Positions 1-6,897 of a stretch of DNA of 22,928 nucleotides are shown here, piece by piece. Numbering within the stretch: position 1 is the stretch's first letter; each line of letters starts with the position of its first letter. A program made the translations under genes and the position numbers. The notes beneath the pieces are model-generated. The model ran no database searches, had not been told where the DNA came from, and was given only the letters and a program-made list of their open reading frames with translations. Source of the DNA: Acidobacteriota bacterium (GTDB taxonomy: Bacteria > Acidobacteriota > Blastocatellia > RBC074). The stretch covers positions 1 through 22,928 of the forward strand of contig JAKEHZ010000280.1 in NCBI GenBank assembly GCA_022614735.1, written 5' to 3'.

Positions 1-6
1 CCAAAA

Positions 7-101
7 GTGTTCACGATACGCCGGAATCGCTTTCTCGCGATCTTCGTGATCAAGTGTTCACGATGACCGGAATGGGTGTTCACGATAGACCGGAAAACGC
101 A
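7..101. mobile_element. IS21-like terminal repeats (probable outer end of an element to the left)
   Basis: Three copies of a repeat reading GTGTTCACGAT followed by 1-3 variable bases and CCGGAA lie at 7-27, 54-73 and 76-97. The last runs into CGGAAAACGCA ending at 101. IS21-family elements carry arrays of such repeats at their ends and terminate in TG...CA, so the boundary may be at 101 with istA/istB off the left edge. No transposase is visible to the right, which fits a right-hand terminus. The family assignment rests on remembered motif similarity and not on a search; a solo remnant or another repeat family is possible. Confidence 0.45.
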
Positions 102-186
102 ATAATAATATTGCTGCGCTAACGATATTCGATGCGTTCACCTCCCTGGCGCTGAGCGTCGCGGAGTACGTCGAGAGAGGGGAATT

Positions 187-1017
187 ATGTCCAGGTCGAT
201 GTACTGCGTTACAACTGTTGTATCCATCTGCATAACTTCGTTCGCATTGACCGCGCAGGCGCAACAGCCTTTCCGCATGCCAGACAAGCAAGTCCAATCA
301 CAGCTCAATCGCCTGGCGAGCGCCACAAAAAGGTATCGCAACGCTATGAACGATGCCCTGGGGAAGTCTTCGTCAATCCAGGGTGGCAGCGATGAAAGGG
401 CTATGCAAAACGTCGAGAACCTCGAATCTTCCACCACTCGGCTCAAGGAACAATTCGAGAACAAGCGAGTGACATCGACAACCGTGCAGGATGTGATACG
501 CAACGCGTCTAATGTCAACAGCTACATGACAAGAAATTTCGGGCGCTCACGCGCTGACGAAGAATGGGCCGAGGTCAAAAAAAACCTTGAAACTCTGGCT
601 CAATCCTATAATGTGAGGTGGCAGGGTAGCTATCTCTCATCCCGCCCATATCGTATGACCAATGGTCAAGTTAGTAGTTTGCTCGAACGAATCAAGACCG
701 ACGCCGAACAGTATCGTAAAGATATGAAGACGCTGTTCCCAATAGAGCGCTCGGTCGACCGTCAGACCAGAGATAGTATCAATAGGGCTATTAGAAATAT
801 TATCGATAGATCGTCTCGCATGAGAGGACGTCTTAATGATGACGATGGCGGCGCCGGGCAGTTGAATGAATTAATGCGGAGCGGAGTGACGATAGATCGT
901 TTTATGCAGAGGAATCGTTTAACAGGTCAAGTCCAGGCCGACTGGTCGAGAATTCGCCGCAACCTTTCCGATTTAGCAAGGGGTTATAAAGTTTCATTGC
1001 AGTCTTATCGTTCCTGA
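187..1017 (+). CDS. Secreted protein of unknown function with two tandem homologous halves
   Basis: I do not recognise the family. The 276-residue product begins with a signal peptide (hydrophobic 8-24, likely cleavage after the AQA near residue 25), so it is exported. The mature part is two related segments of roughly 115 residues, about 29-145 and 155-272. Each opens with RM(P/T)xxQV, is mostly charged amphipathic helix, and closes with a W-x-x-(V/I)-(K/R)-(K/R)-N-L-x-x-L-A-x-x-Y-(N/K)-V motif. This is an internal duplication, seen directly by comparing the halves. A strong Shine-Dalgarno (GAGAGGGG, 173-182) supports this start. The gene stands alone between the IS-like repeats and the phosphatase, 106 bases away. 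A periplasmic helical-bundle or binding role is only a guess. Confidence 0.85.
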   Translation: MSRSMYCVTTVVSICITSFALTAQAQQPFRMPDKQVQSQLNRLASATKRYRNAMNDALGKSSSIQGGSDERAMQNVENLESSTTRLKEQFENKRVTSTTVQDVIRNASNVNSYMTRNFGRSRADEEWAEVKKNLETLAQSYNVRWQGSYLSSRPYRMTNGQVSSLLERIKTDAEQYRKDMKTLFPIERSVDRQTRDSINRAIRNIIDRSSRMRGRLNDDDGGAGQLNELMRSGVTIDRFMQRNRLTGQVQADWSRIRRNLSDLARGYKVSLQSYRS

Positions 1018-1123
1018 ACTCGGCCTCCAGCGCTTGTCAGGATCGCGACGTGCAATTTATTCTTCACCCTCACTGCAGCGGGGTTTCCAAGCTTTAGATT
1101 CGAATCATAATCTAGGAGTAATT

Positions 1124-2839
1124 ATGACAAAGCATTCTCGGTTGCGAGGCCGGCTACTATTATCCCTGTGTTTCACTCTCGCATTTGCAAATCTTCTCTC
1201 TATCTCATCGGCAAGTGCGCAACAGAGACGCCCTTCGACGCACAACTCGCCAACGACAGCACAAAATTCCGGCAAAAAAGTCCGTCTGGTCGTCGGTATC
1301 GTGATCGATCAGTTCCGCTATGATTATCTGGCGAGATTCGAAGACCTTTTCGTTGATGGCGGATTCAAACGCCTGCTCAATCATGGCGCGGTCTTCGCAA
1401 ACGCAAACTATGTTCATACGCCGACTTACACTGCGTGTGGCCATGCGACTTTTATGAGCGGAGCGACGCCCGCTCTCAACGGCATCATCGGCAACGAATG
1501 GTTCGAGCGTGAGACGAGCAAGCGCGTGACAAGCGTTTCAGACGATTCGGTCAAATTGCTCGGCGGACGTGAAGGGGTGAGTGGAATGTCTCCTTCAAGG
1601 CTGCTCGGCTCGACTATCGGCGACGAGCTAAAGCTTGCCAGCATCGGGCAATCAAAAGTTGTCGGCATTTCGCTCAAAGACCGCTCGGCAATACTACCTG
1701 CTGGCAAGCGGCCGAATGCGGCCTACTGGTACGATGCAAACACCGGCAATCTGGTTTCGAGCACATACTATTTCAATGATATGCCTGCATGGGCGAAGAA
1801 GTTCAACCACGAACAACGACCTGACCGCTTCTTCGGCAAACGATGGGAGAAGCTATTGCCGGAACCTGCATATCAGCGTTCGACCGCAGATGATGCGTCT
1901 TATGAAAAAGGAACGTTAGGCAACAAGTTTCCATACACCATCACGGGCGGCGAAGAATCTCCCGGACCGCGTTTTTACACCCAGTTCGAATCCACTCCAT
2001 TTGCCAACGACTATCTGGTTGATTTCGCTAAGGCCGCGATTGAAAACGAGAAGCTTGGGACAGATGACAATACTGACCTGCTGACAATCAGTTTTTCATC
2101 GAATGACCTGATAGGTCACGCTTACGGTCCTTATAGCCAGGAGGTACAAGACGTGACGCTAAGGACGGACCGCTTGCTTGCCGAATTCGTCAATTACCTC
2201 GACCTGAAAATCGGTCTTGATCGTGTGATCATCGCTCTCACTGCAGACCACGGCGTCGCGCCCGTGCCCGAGCAGGTGCGCGAGCCTGGTTATGGGGGGA
2301 GAGTGGACCCGAAGGCTGTAACAGAGGCAATAGAGGCAACGCTCGATCAGCGATTTGAAAACGAAAAATGGGTCCTCTCCTTCGTTAACGGCAACGTTTA
2401 TCTCGATGAATCAGCGATCGAAAAACGCAAGATAGCCGCTGAAGAAGTTGAGCGAGTGGCCTGCAAGGCAGTAATGAAAATCCCGGGCATCGACAGCTGT
2501 TTTACACGTTCGCAACTTGTCTCGGGAGGTTTGCCCCCGACGATGATTGCACGCAGCGTGGCAAACGGGTTCCATCCGAAACGCAACGGCAATCTTGTCA
2601 TTGTGCCTCAGCCTTTCTATTTTTTCGGAGAAGGCCTGGCAACAACTCATGGCTCACCCTACAGCTATGACACGCACGTACCGGTGATCTTCTTTGGCTC
2701 GAGGATTGCCCCGGGAGTTTATTACAACGCTTGCAGTCCTGCCGATATAGCTCCGACGCTTGCTGCACTGCTCAAGATCGAAACGCCGAGCAACAGCACT
2801 GGACGGATTTTGAGTGAGGCGATCAAAATGAGAAATTAA
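1124..2839 (+). CDS. PafA-like secreted alkaline phosphatase (AlkP superfamily)
   Basis: The predicted product is a periplasmic metal-dependent phosphomonoesterase. An open frame extends upstream to 1034, but ATG 1124 follows AGGAG (1114-1118) and begins a clean signal peptide (hydrophobic 10-30, ASAQQ), giving 571 residues. Catalytic landmarks match Chryseobacterium-type PafA. These are metal ligand D62 in VIDQ, nucleophile T103 in TYTACGH, N124 in IIGNEW, the phosphate-binding pair K185/R187 in SLKDR, D328/H332 in SSNDLIGH, D375/H376 in ADHG, and a late H in TTHGSPY. The Asn plus Lys/Arg pair is the arrangement known for monoesterases in this superfamily rather than diesterases. The stop codon lies inside the left arm of a long palindrome that separates it from the converging response regulator. 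No phosphate-control site was recognised. Confidence 0.9.
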   Translation: MTKHSRLRGRLLLSLCFTLAFANLLSISSASAQQRRPSTHNSPTTAQNSGKKVRLVVGIVIDQFRYDYLARFEDLFVDGGFKRLLNHGAVFANANYVHTPTYTACGHATFMSGATPALNGIIGNEWFERETSKRVTSVSDDSVKLLGGREGVSGMSPSRLLGSTIGDELKLASIGQSKVVGISLKDRSAILPAGKRPNAAYWYDANTGNLVSSTYYFNDMPAWAKKFNHEQRPDRFFGKRWEKLLPEPAYQRSTADDASYEKGTLGNKFPYTITGGEESPGPRFYTQFESTPFANDYLVDFAKAAIENEKLGTDDNTDLLTISFSSNDLIGHAYGPYSQEVQDVTLRTDRLLAEFVNYLDLKIGLDRVIIALTADHGVAPVPEQVREPGYGGRVDPKAVTEAIEATLDQRFENEKWVLSFVNGNVYLDESAIEKRKIAAEEVERVACKAVMKIPGIDSCFTRSQLVSGGLPPTMIARSVANGFHPKRNGNLVIVPQPFYFFGEGLATTHGSPYSYDTHVPVIFFGSRIAPGVYYNACSPADIAPTLAALLKIETPSNSTGRILSEAIKMRN

Positions 2840-2939
2840 AAGGCAAAAGGCAAAAGGCAAAAATAAAGAAGTAAGTTCTCATAAAAATCAAATGGTCGGA
2901 TCTTACTTCTTTATTTTTGCCTTTTGCCTTTTGCCTTTT
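2838..2939. repeat. Long palindrome, 38-base arms of GGCAAAA heptamers
   Basis: Arms 2838-2875 and 2902-2939 are perfect reverse complements with a 26-base loop. The outer part of each arm is three tandem GGCAAAA units; the inner part is AATAAAGAAGTAAG. The left arm begins inside the stop codon of the phosphatase and the right arm ends 9 bases before the stop of the converging ntrC-type gene. It therefore fills the convergent gap and could serve as a bidirectional terminator, although it lacks the GC-rich stem typical of intrinsic terminators. Confidence 0.9.
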
Positions 2940-2948
2940 GATTTCTTT

Positions 2949-4340
2949 TTACTCTGCCGGCTCTTCATCGTCCTCATCTTCCATCCCGCCCTTGCCGCGG
3001 TTCGGCCTTTTGATCCCGAACTTATCCAACCGATACTGCATCGTTCGGAAAGACAAGCCCAGCAGCTTCGCCGCGCGTGTGATGTTCCAGCCTGTCTGCT
3101 CCATTGCCTGGATGATCAATGATTTTTCCAGCTCTTCAAACGAGATGCCTTCCGGCGGAAGTTTGAAACCGCCCGCGCCTTCAGACTGCGCGGCGGACCT
3201 GATCTCGACCGGCAAATCTTCGACTGTTAACTCATCCCCTTCAGCCAACAGCAATGCGCGTTCGATTGCCGATTCCAGCTGGCGTACGTTGCCGGGCCAC
3301 GAATACTCCATGATCATCTTCTTCGCTTCCGGGGAGATTTTCATCGGGTGCGCAAGGTTCTGGCTGTGTTTGTAGAGGAAGTAATCCATCAGCACCTGAA
3401 GATCATCGCGGCGCTGTCGCAGGGGTGGAATGTTAATCGGGATGACGTTCAGGCGGTAATACAAATCTTCCCGGAAACGACCGTCTTTAACCATCGCTTC
3501 GAGGTCACGATTTGTAGCAGCAAGCACACGGACGTCAACTTTGATCGGCTTCGTCCCGCCGACGCGCATAACCTCTTTCTCTTGCAGCGCGCGGAGTAGC
3601 TTGGCCTGCATGCTGATGTTGACTTCGCCGATCTCATCGAGAAATAGCGTGCCTTTATCGGCAATCTCAAACAACCCCTTCTTTTCGCTGACCGCTCCGG
3701 TGAATGATCCCTTCTCGTGACCGAAGAGTTCCGATTCAAGCAGGTTTTCGTTGATGGCTGCGCAGTTGACGGCCTGGAAACGTTCGCTGACCCGCGGGCT
3801 GGCTTTATGAATCGCACGGGCTATGCGCTCTTTGCCCGTGCCCGATTCGCCGCGAATCAAAACGGTTGAACTCGAGATCGCGACTTTGACGATCATCTTC
3901 TTGACACGTTCCATCGCATCCGATGCGCCGACGATCTCTTCTTCGACAGCCTTCATCTGCGAAACCGCCCTGGTAATCACCTCGAGCAGTTTTGCCCGAT
4001 CGAGCGGTTTCTCGAGATAATCGAATGCTCCGCCGCGGAGCGCCTCTTTCACCGAATCTATCGAGCCATGCGCAGTCATCAGGATCACTGGCGTCGAACT
4101 GTCGATCTGTGAAAGCTCATTGAGCAGTTGGATGCCGTCCATCCCACCCATCTTCAGATCAGTTAGCACCAGGTCGAAGCGGTCATTTTTAAATAACCGC
4201 AAAGCCTCCTGACCAGAGCTGGCAGGCTTGACGTCATAAAGCTGTGCGCCCGTATCATCGCGTTCACTGGAAAGTATCAAATGTAAAATGTCACGCTGGT
4301 TCTTCTCATCATCAACGACAAGGATTTTCCTCGGAGCCAT
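2949..4340 (-). CDS. NtrC-family sigma-54-dependent response regulator
   Basis: This is a transcription activator of 463 residues in the usual three-domain order. The receiver domain (1-120) has acidic D10/D11 and phosphoacceptor D61 in VLTDLK. The AAA+ domain (about 135-370) has Walker A GESGTGKE, a sigma-54 contact loop reading GSFTGA instead of the usual GAFTGA, and Walker B TLFLDEIGE. The Fis-type helix-turn-helix at the end contains NITRAAKLLGLSFRTMQYRL. I chose the ATG at 4340 because GGAG (4347-4350) sits 6 bases before it; starts at 4343 and 4352 are possible. It follows the histidine kinase by about 108 bases on the same strand and is its likely partner. By family it would activate sigma-54 promoters; targets are unknown. 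The acidic tail (EDEDDEEPAE) is unusual but harmless. Confidence 0.95.
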   Translation of the reverse strand: MAPRKILVVDDEKNQRDILHLILSSERDDTGAQLYDVKPASSGQEALRLFKNDRFDLVLTDLKMGGMDGIQLLNELSQIDSSTPVILMTAHGSIDSVKEALRGGAFDYLEKPLDRAKLLEVITRAVSQMKAVEEEIVGASDAMERVKKMIVKVAISSSTVLIRGESGTGKERIARAIHKASPRVSERFQAVNCAAINENLLESELFGHEKGSFTGAVSEKKGLFEIADKGTLFLDEIGEVNISMQAKLLRALQEKEVMRVGGTKPIKVDVRVLAATNRDLEAMVKDGRFREDLYYRLNVIPINIPPLRQRRDDLQVLMDYFLYKHSQNLAHPMKISPEAKKMIMEYSWPGNVRQLESAIERALLLAEGDELTVEDLPVEIRSAAQSEGAGGFKLPPEGISFEELEKSLIIQAMEQTGWNITRAAKLLGLSFRTMQYRLDKFGIKRPNRGKGGMEDEDDEEPAE

Positions 4341-4448
4341 CATATTCTCCATTGTGGATCGCGGAGTGGGATTGTGGATTTTCAGAAGTCGAATTGCAGA
4401 ATGCTCATTTCACGGGAGAAGATAGCGATTATTCCGGCAATCTGCAAT
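4341..4448. repeat. Kinase-regulator spacer with small direct and inverted repeats
   Basis: The spacer between the kinase stop and the regulator start holds ATTGTGGAT twice (4351-4359, 4371-4379) and an 8-base inverted repeat, ATTGCAGA (4393-4400) with TCTGCAAT (4441-4448). It may be a decayed relative of the heptamer-type intergenic repeats, or a weak transcript-processing hairpin. Nothing else was recognised here. Confidence 0.3.
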
Positions 4449-5900
4449 CTAATTGGGGTCGCGCGGCAAAGTAACTATAAACGTCGTGCCTTTGTTGAGT
4501 TCACTCCTCACCAGGATCTGACCGCCGTGTTCCTCGATGATTTTTTTCGTCAGCGGCAAACCCAGTCCAATCCCGGTCTCCTTGGTTGAGTAATAAGGTT
4601 CAAAAATCTGTTCGTAAACTTCGGGTGCTATTCCTATGCCGGTGTCGGTGAACTCGATCTCGACCATAGATGAATTTGGGCTCAGGGTGATGTCCAACGT
4701 CCCGCCTTCAGGCATCGCCTGAACAGCGTTGATCATGAGGTTGGAAAAACATGTTTTCAGCAATTCTGCATCAGCGCGCAGCTTCGCATCCCCATGGCCG
4801 TTTTGATGAATATCGATCTTAACTCTCTGCTGTTCCGATTGCGCGCTGACCAGCGCGCGGACTTCTTCAATCAAAGAGCGAGCGTCTATATCGCGAAGCT
4901 TGAGTTTTGCCGGGCGCCCATAGCTTAAAAAGTCGCTGACCAGCCGGTTGAGACGCGCCAGCTCATCTTTGATCGTCGTCAGAATGTGCGTGTACTCGGT
5001 GCGCGGGCTATCGGCCTGTGGCGCGTACCTCTCGCGCAAGTGGTCAATCGAAAGATTGATGAAGTTGAGCGGGTTGCGGATCTCGTGCGCAATACCGGAA
5101 GCCAGACGTCCCACCATAACCGAACGCTCAGCGCGTTGCAGTTGCTCTTCCAGATCGCGGTTCCGGCGCAATCCGGCAAGCATCTCGTTGAAGGTGCTGG
5201 TGAGAGTGCTGACCTCGTCGGGACCGCTGACGGGTACTTTGAACCCGAGATCGCCTGCCGCGACACGCCGCGCCGCCTGGCTAAGCTCAGTGATCGGGCG
5301 CGTCAACCTTTTGCTGAAAGCAAAGATGAGCGCAACCAACAACAATCCCAACAATCCAATTGCAATCAATCGATAACGCGCAGCAGCATCAATGACTTGA
5401 TTCAAACGCTGCATCGAGACGACGATGATGACAGTGCGTTTGGTCTTCTCCGTCTCTAAAGAGAACGGTATTTTCCGATCTCGCTCATCGTTGTCGGCAT
5501 CCGTAGTGAGATCGTCCGGCCGAAACGTTGGAAGATTGATGATCTCTGCATCGGCCGGCTGCTTGATATCTTCGGGGTCTGTGCTATCGGAGATTTCATT
5601 CGTCACCATATCGATAACGAGAATACGCCGAATAATGCTCTCCGAATTGACAGGTAGGGTGCCGCCATGCTTGGGATCAAGGAGGTCAACGAGATATTCC
5701 CCTTCCGAGAGTGAACGGAGGGCTATCTCGGCGGCTTTACCAGTCGCTTGAACATATTCCGCCACCTGCTGGGTGATGAGCCTCTCTGACCGCTGATTGA
5801 TCAGATAGAGCGTGATAGTCGTGATGACAAGCATTCCAGCAATGAATGACATCAGCTGCGCGCGGAAGCTTGAAAATGTTTTGAACAATCCATCGACCAT
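4449..5900 (-). CDS. Membrane sensor histidine kinase (HAMP, HisKA, HATPase)
   Basis: This 483-residue protein is a typical inner-membrane sensor kinase. Transmembrane helix 1 spans about 13-34. An extracytoplasmic sensor of about 140 residues follows, then transmembrane helix 2 (about 176-196), a HAMP linker with RPITELSQAARRVAAGD (about 200-250), and the phosphoacceptor H272 in IAHEIRNPLNF. The ATP-binding domain has the N box around N391 (NLMINAVQAM), G1 DTGIGI (419-424), F box FEPYY and G2 GIGLGL. The sensor domain is not a fold I recognise; it is rich in Asp/Glu. The start lies 3 bases after the stop of the upstream TPR gene, so translation is probably coupled. It most likely phosphorylates the NtrC-type regulator encoded just downstream. 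Confidence 0.95.
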   Translation of the reverse strand: MVDGLFKTFSSFRAQLMSFIAGMLVITTITLYLINQRSERLITQQVAEYVQATGKAAEIALRSLSEGEYLVDLLDPKHGGTLPVNSESIIRRILVIDMVTNEISDSTDPEDIKQPADAEIINLPTFRPDDLTTDADNDERDRKIPFSLETEKTKRTVIIVVSMQRLNQVIDAAARYRLIAIGLLGLLLVALIFAFSKRLTRPITELSQAARRVAAGDLGFKVPVSGPDEVSTLTSTFNEMLAGLRRNRDLEEQLQRAERSVMVGRLASGIAHEIRNPLNFINLSIDHLRERYAPQADSPRTEYTHILTTIKDELARLNRLVSDFLSYGRPAKLKLRDIDARSLIEEVRALVSAQSEQQRVKIDIHQNGHGDAKLRADAELLKTCFSNLMINAVQAMPEGGTLDITLSPNSSMVEIEFTDTGIGIAPEVYEQIFEPYYSTKETGIGLGLPLTKKIIEEHGGQILVRSELNKGTTFIVTLPRDPN

Positions 5901-5903
5901 TAT

Positions 5904-6680
5904 CTATCGTGATCCAAGCTCGTCGAGCATTCGCCGCGCTTTTTCCTGAACGTTGCGGTCGGCCTTCGCGCGAGAATGGTTGACTGGTCGTCCGATGATA
6001 TCCTGAAGCTGGCGGCGCGCATCTTCTTTCCGTTTCGCATCCTGATAAGCCCGCGCCAACACGAATTTCATCTCCAGGTTGTCCGGCGCTATTCCCACCC
6101 CCTGCTCGAGTCTGGAGATTGAACGCTGCAGATTGCCGCCGAAGAGGCGCGGCAGTTCGCGATCCATTTCGCCCAACGCATGATAAGCGCCGCCGTTTTG
6201 ATAGCGGTCATTGAGACGCAGCACGGTCTCCATCTCGGCGCGAATCTTTTTAACCGTCCGCAAGGCCTTGAATACGCCTTTCTGTTCGGCATAGCCTCCA
6301 TAATTTACTGCCAGCCAGAAGTGCCCTTCAACCGCATCCGGTAGTTGCGCCGTGGCGCGTTCTCCTACATCAATTCCACGTTCGAAGTAACGAAGTTTAT
6401 CAGCTTTCGCAACGTTGTCGCCCACAAAATAGCAGGCTCGCGCGACGCGCCATAACCACTGGTAGTTATTGCCATCGCTCGAGAGAGCCTTCTCAGCAAT
6501 CTCGAGTGATTGCTTGTCGCGCTCATTGTCTTCACCGAAGGTCATCAGAGAGTCAACTTCGTGAAATGGATTGACACTGGCCGCAGCCGATGAGGCATTG
6601 CCCGCGCGCGATTTCGACTGTGAGAGAGCGGGCGAATAGGAAAATCCGAGGAGAATGATTAGAATAAATACTTTTTGCAT
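5904..6680 (-). CDS. Exported TPR-repeat protein upstream of the two-component pair
   Basis: The 258-residue product has an N-terminal signal peptide (MQKVFILIILLG..., cleavage near ALSQS), so it probably acts in the periplasm or on a membrane. The body is helical TPR-like repeats: WLWRVARACYFVGD, a segment with HFWLAVNYGGYAEQKG, a segment with AYHALGEMDRELPRLFGG, and a C-terminal repeat with LARAYQDAKRKEDARRQL. The pattern resembles RMD-type and TRAP-associated (TAtT) TPR proteins; that link is from memory. A TTG at 6716 would add 12 residues before the signal peptide, so ATG 6680 is preferred, though neither start has a clear Shine-Dalgarno. It is the first gene of a minus-strand operon with the kinase and regulator, which suggests a role in signal input or as a co-regulated partner. 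Confidence 0.8.
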   Translation of the reverse strand: MQKVFILIILLGFSYSPALSQSKSRAGNASSAAASVNPFHEVDSLMTFGEDNERDKQSLEIAEKALSSDGNNYQWLWRVARACYFVGDNVAKADKLRYFERGIDVGERATAQLPDAVEGHFWLAVNYGGYAEQKGVFKALRTVKKIRAEMETVLRLNDRYQNGGAYHALGEMDRELPRLFGGNLQRSISRLEQGVGIAPDNLEMKFVLARAYQDAKRKEDARRQLQDIIGRPVNHSRAKADRNVQEKARRMLDELGSR

Positions 6681-6737
6681 CACAGAAAAACTAACAACCT
6701 GAATACAGTTTCGCAAGGGAGAGCGATGACGGGAAGA

Positions 6738-6831
6738 AGGGAAAACGGAACAAACGGAAATAACGGAACAAACGGAAAAATCCTGAAGAATTTCCGTTTG
6801 TTCCGTTATTTCCGTTTGTTCCGTTTTCCCT
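6738..6831. repeat. Long palindrome, 41-base arms of ACGGAACAA/ACGGAAATA nonamers
   Basis: Arms 6738-6778 and 6791-6831 match perfectly around a 12-base loop. Each arm is four 9-base units in phase (ACGGAACAA, ACGGAAATA, ACGGAACAA, ACGGAA). Unlike the others it lies between divergent genes (TPR gene to the left, metG to the right), about 66 bases before the metG start, so it cannot be a 3' terminator for either neighbour. Confidence 0.95.
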
Positions 6832-6897
6832 CTTAATTTGCCAAATTACAACACATCGTTAAAAATAGCTTTTTCTCTTGCAAAGGAAAAAGAGTGC

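Noticed and set aside
1034..1123. 30-residue extension of the phosphatase
   Set aside because: It would bury the signal peptide, and AGGAG supports ATG 1124.
6681..6716. Upstream TTG start for the TPR protein
   Set aside because: It has no Shine-Dalgarno and would put 12 polar residues before an otherwise clean signal peptide.
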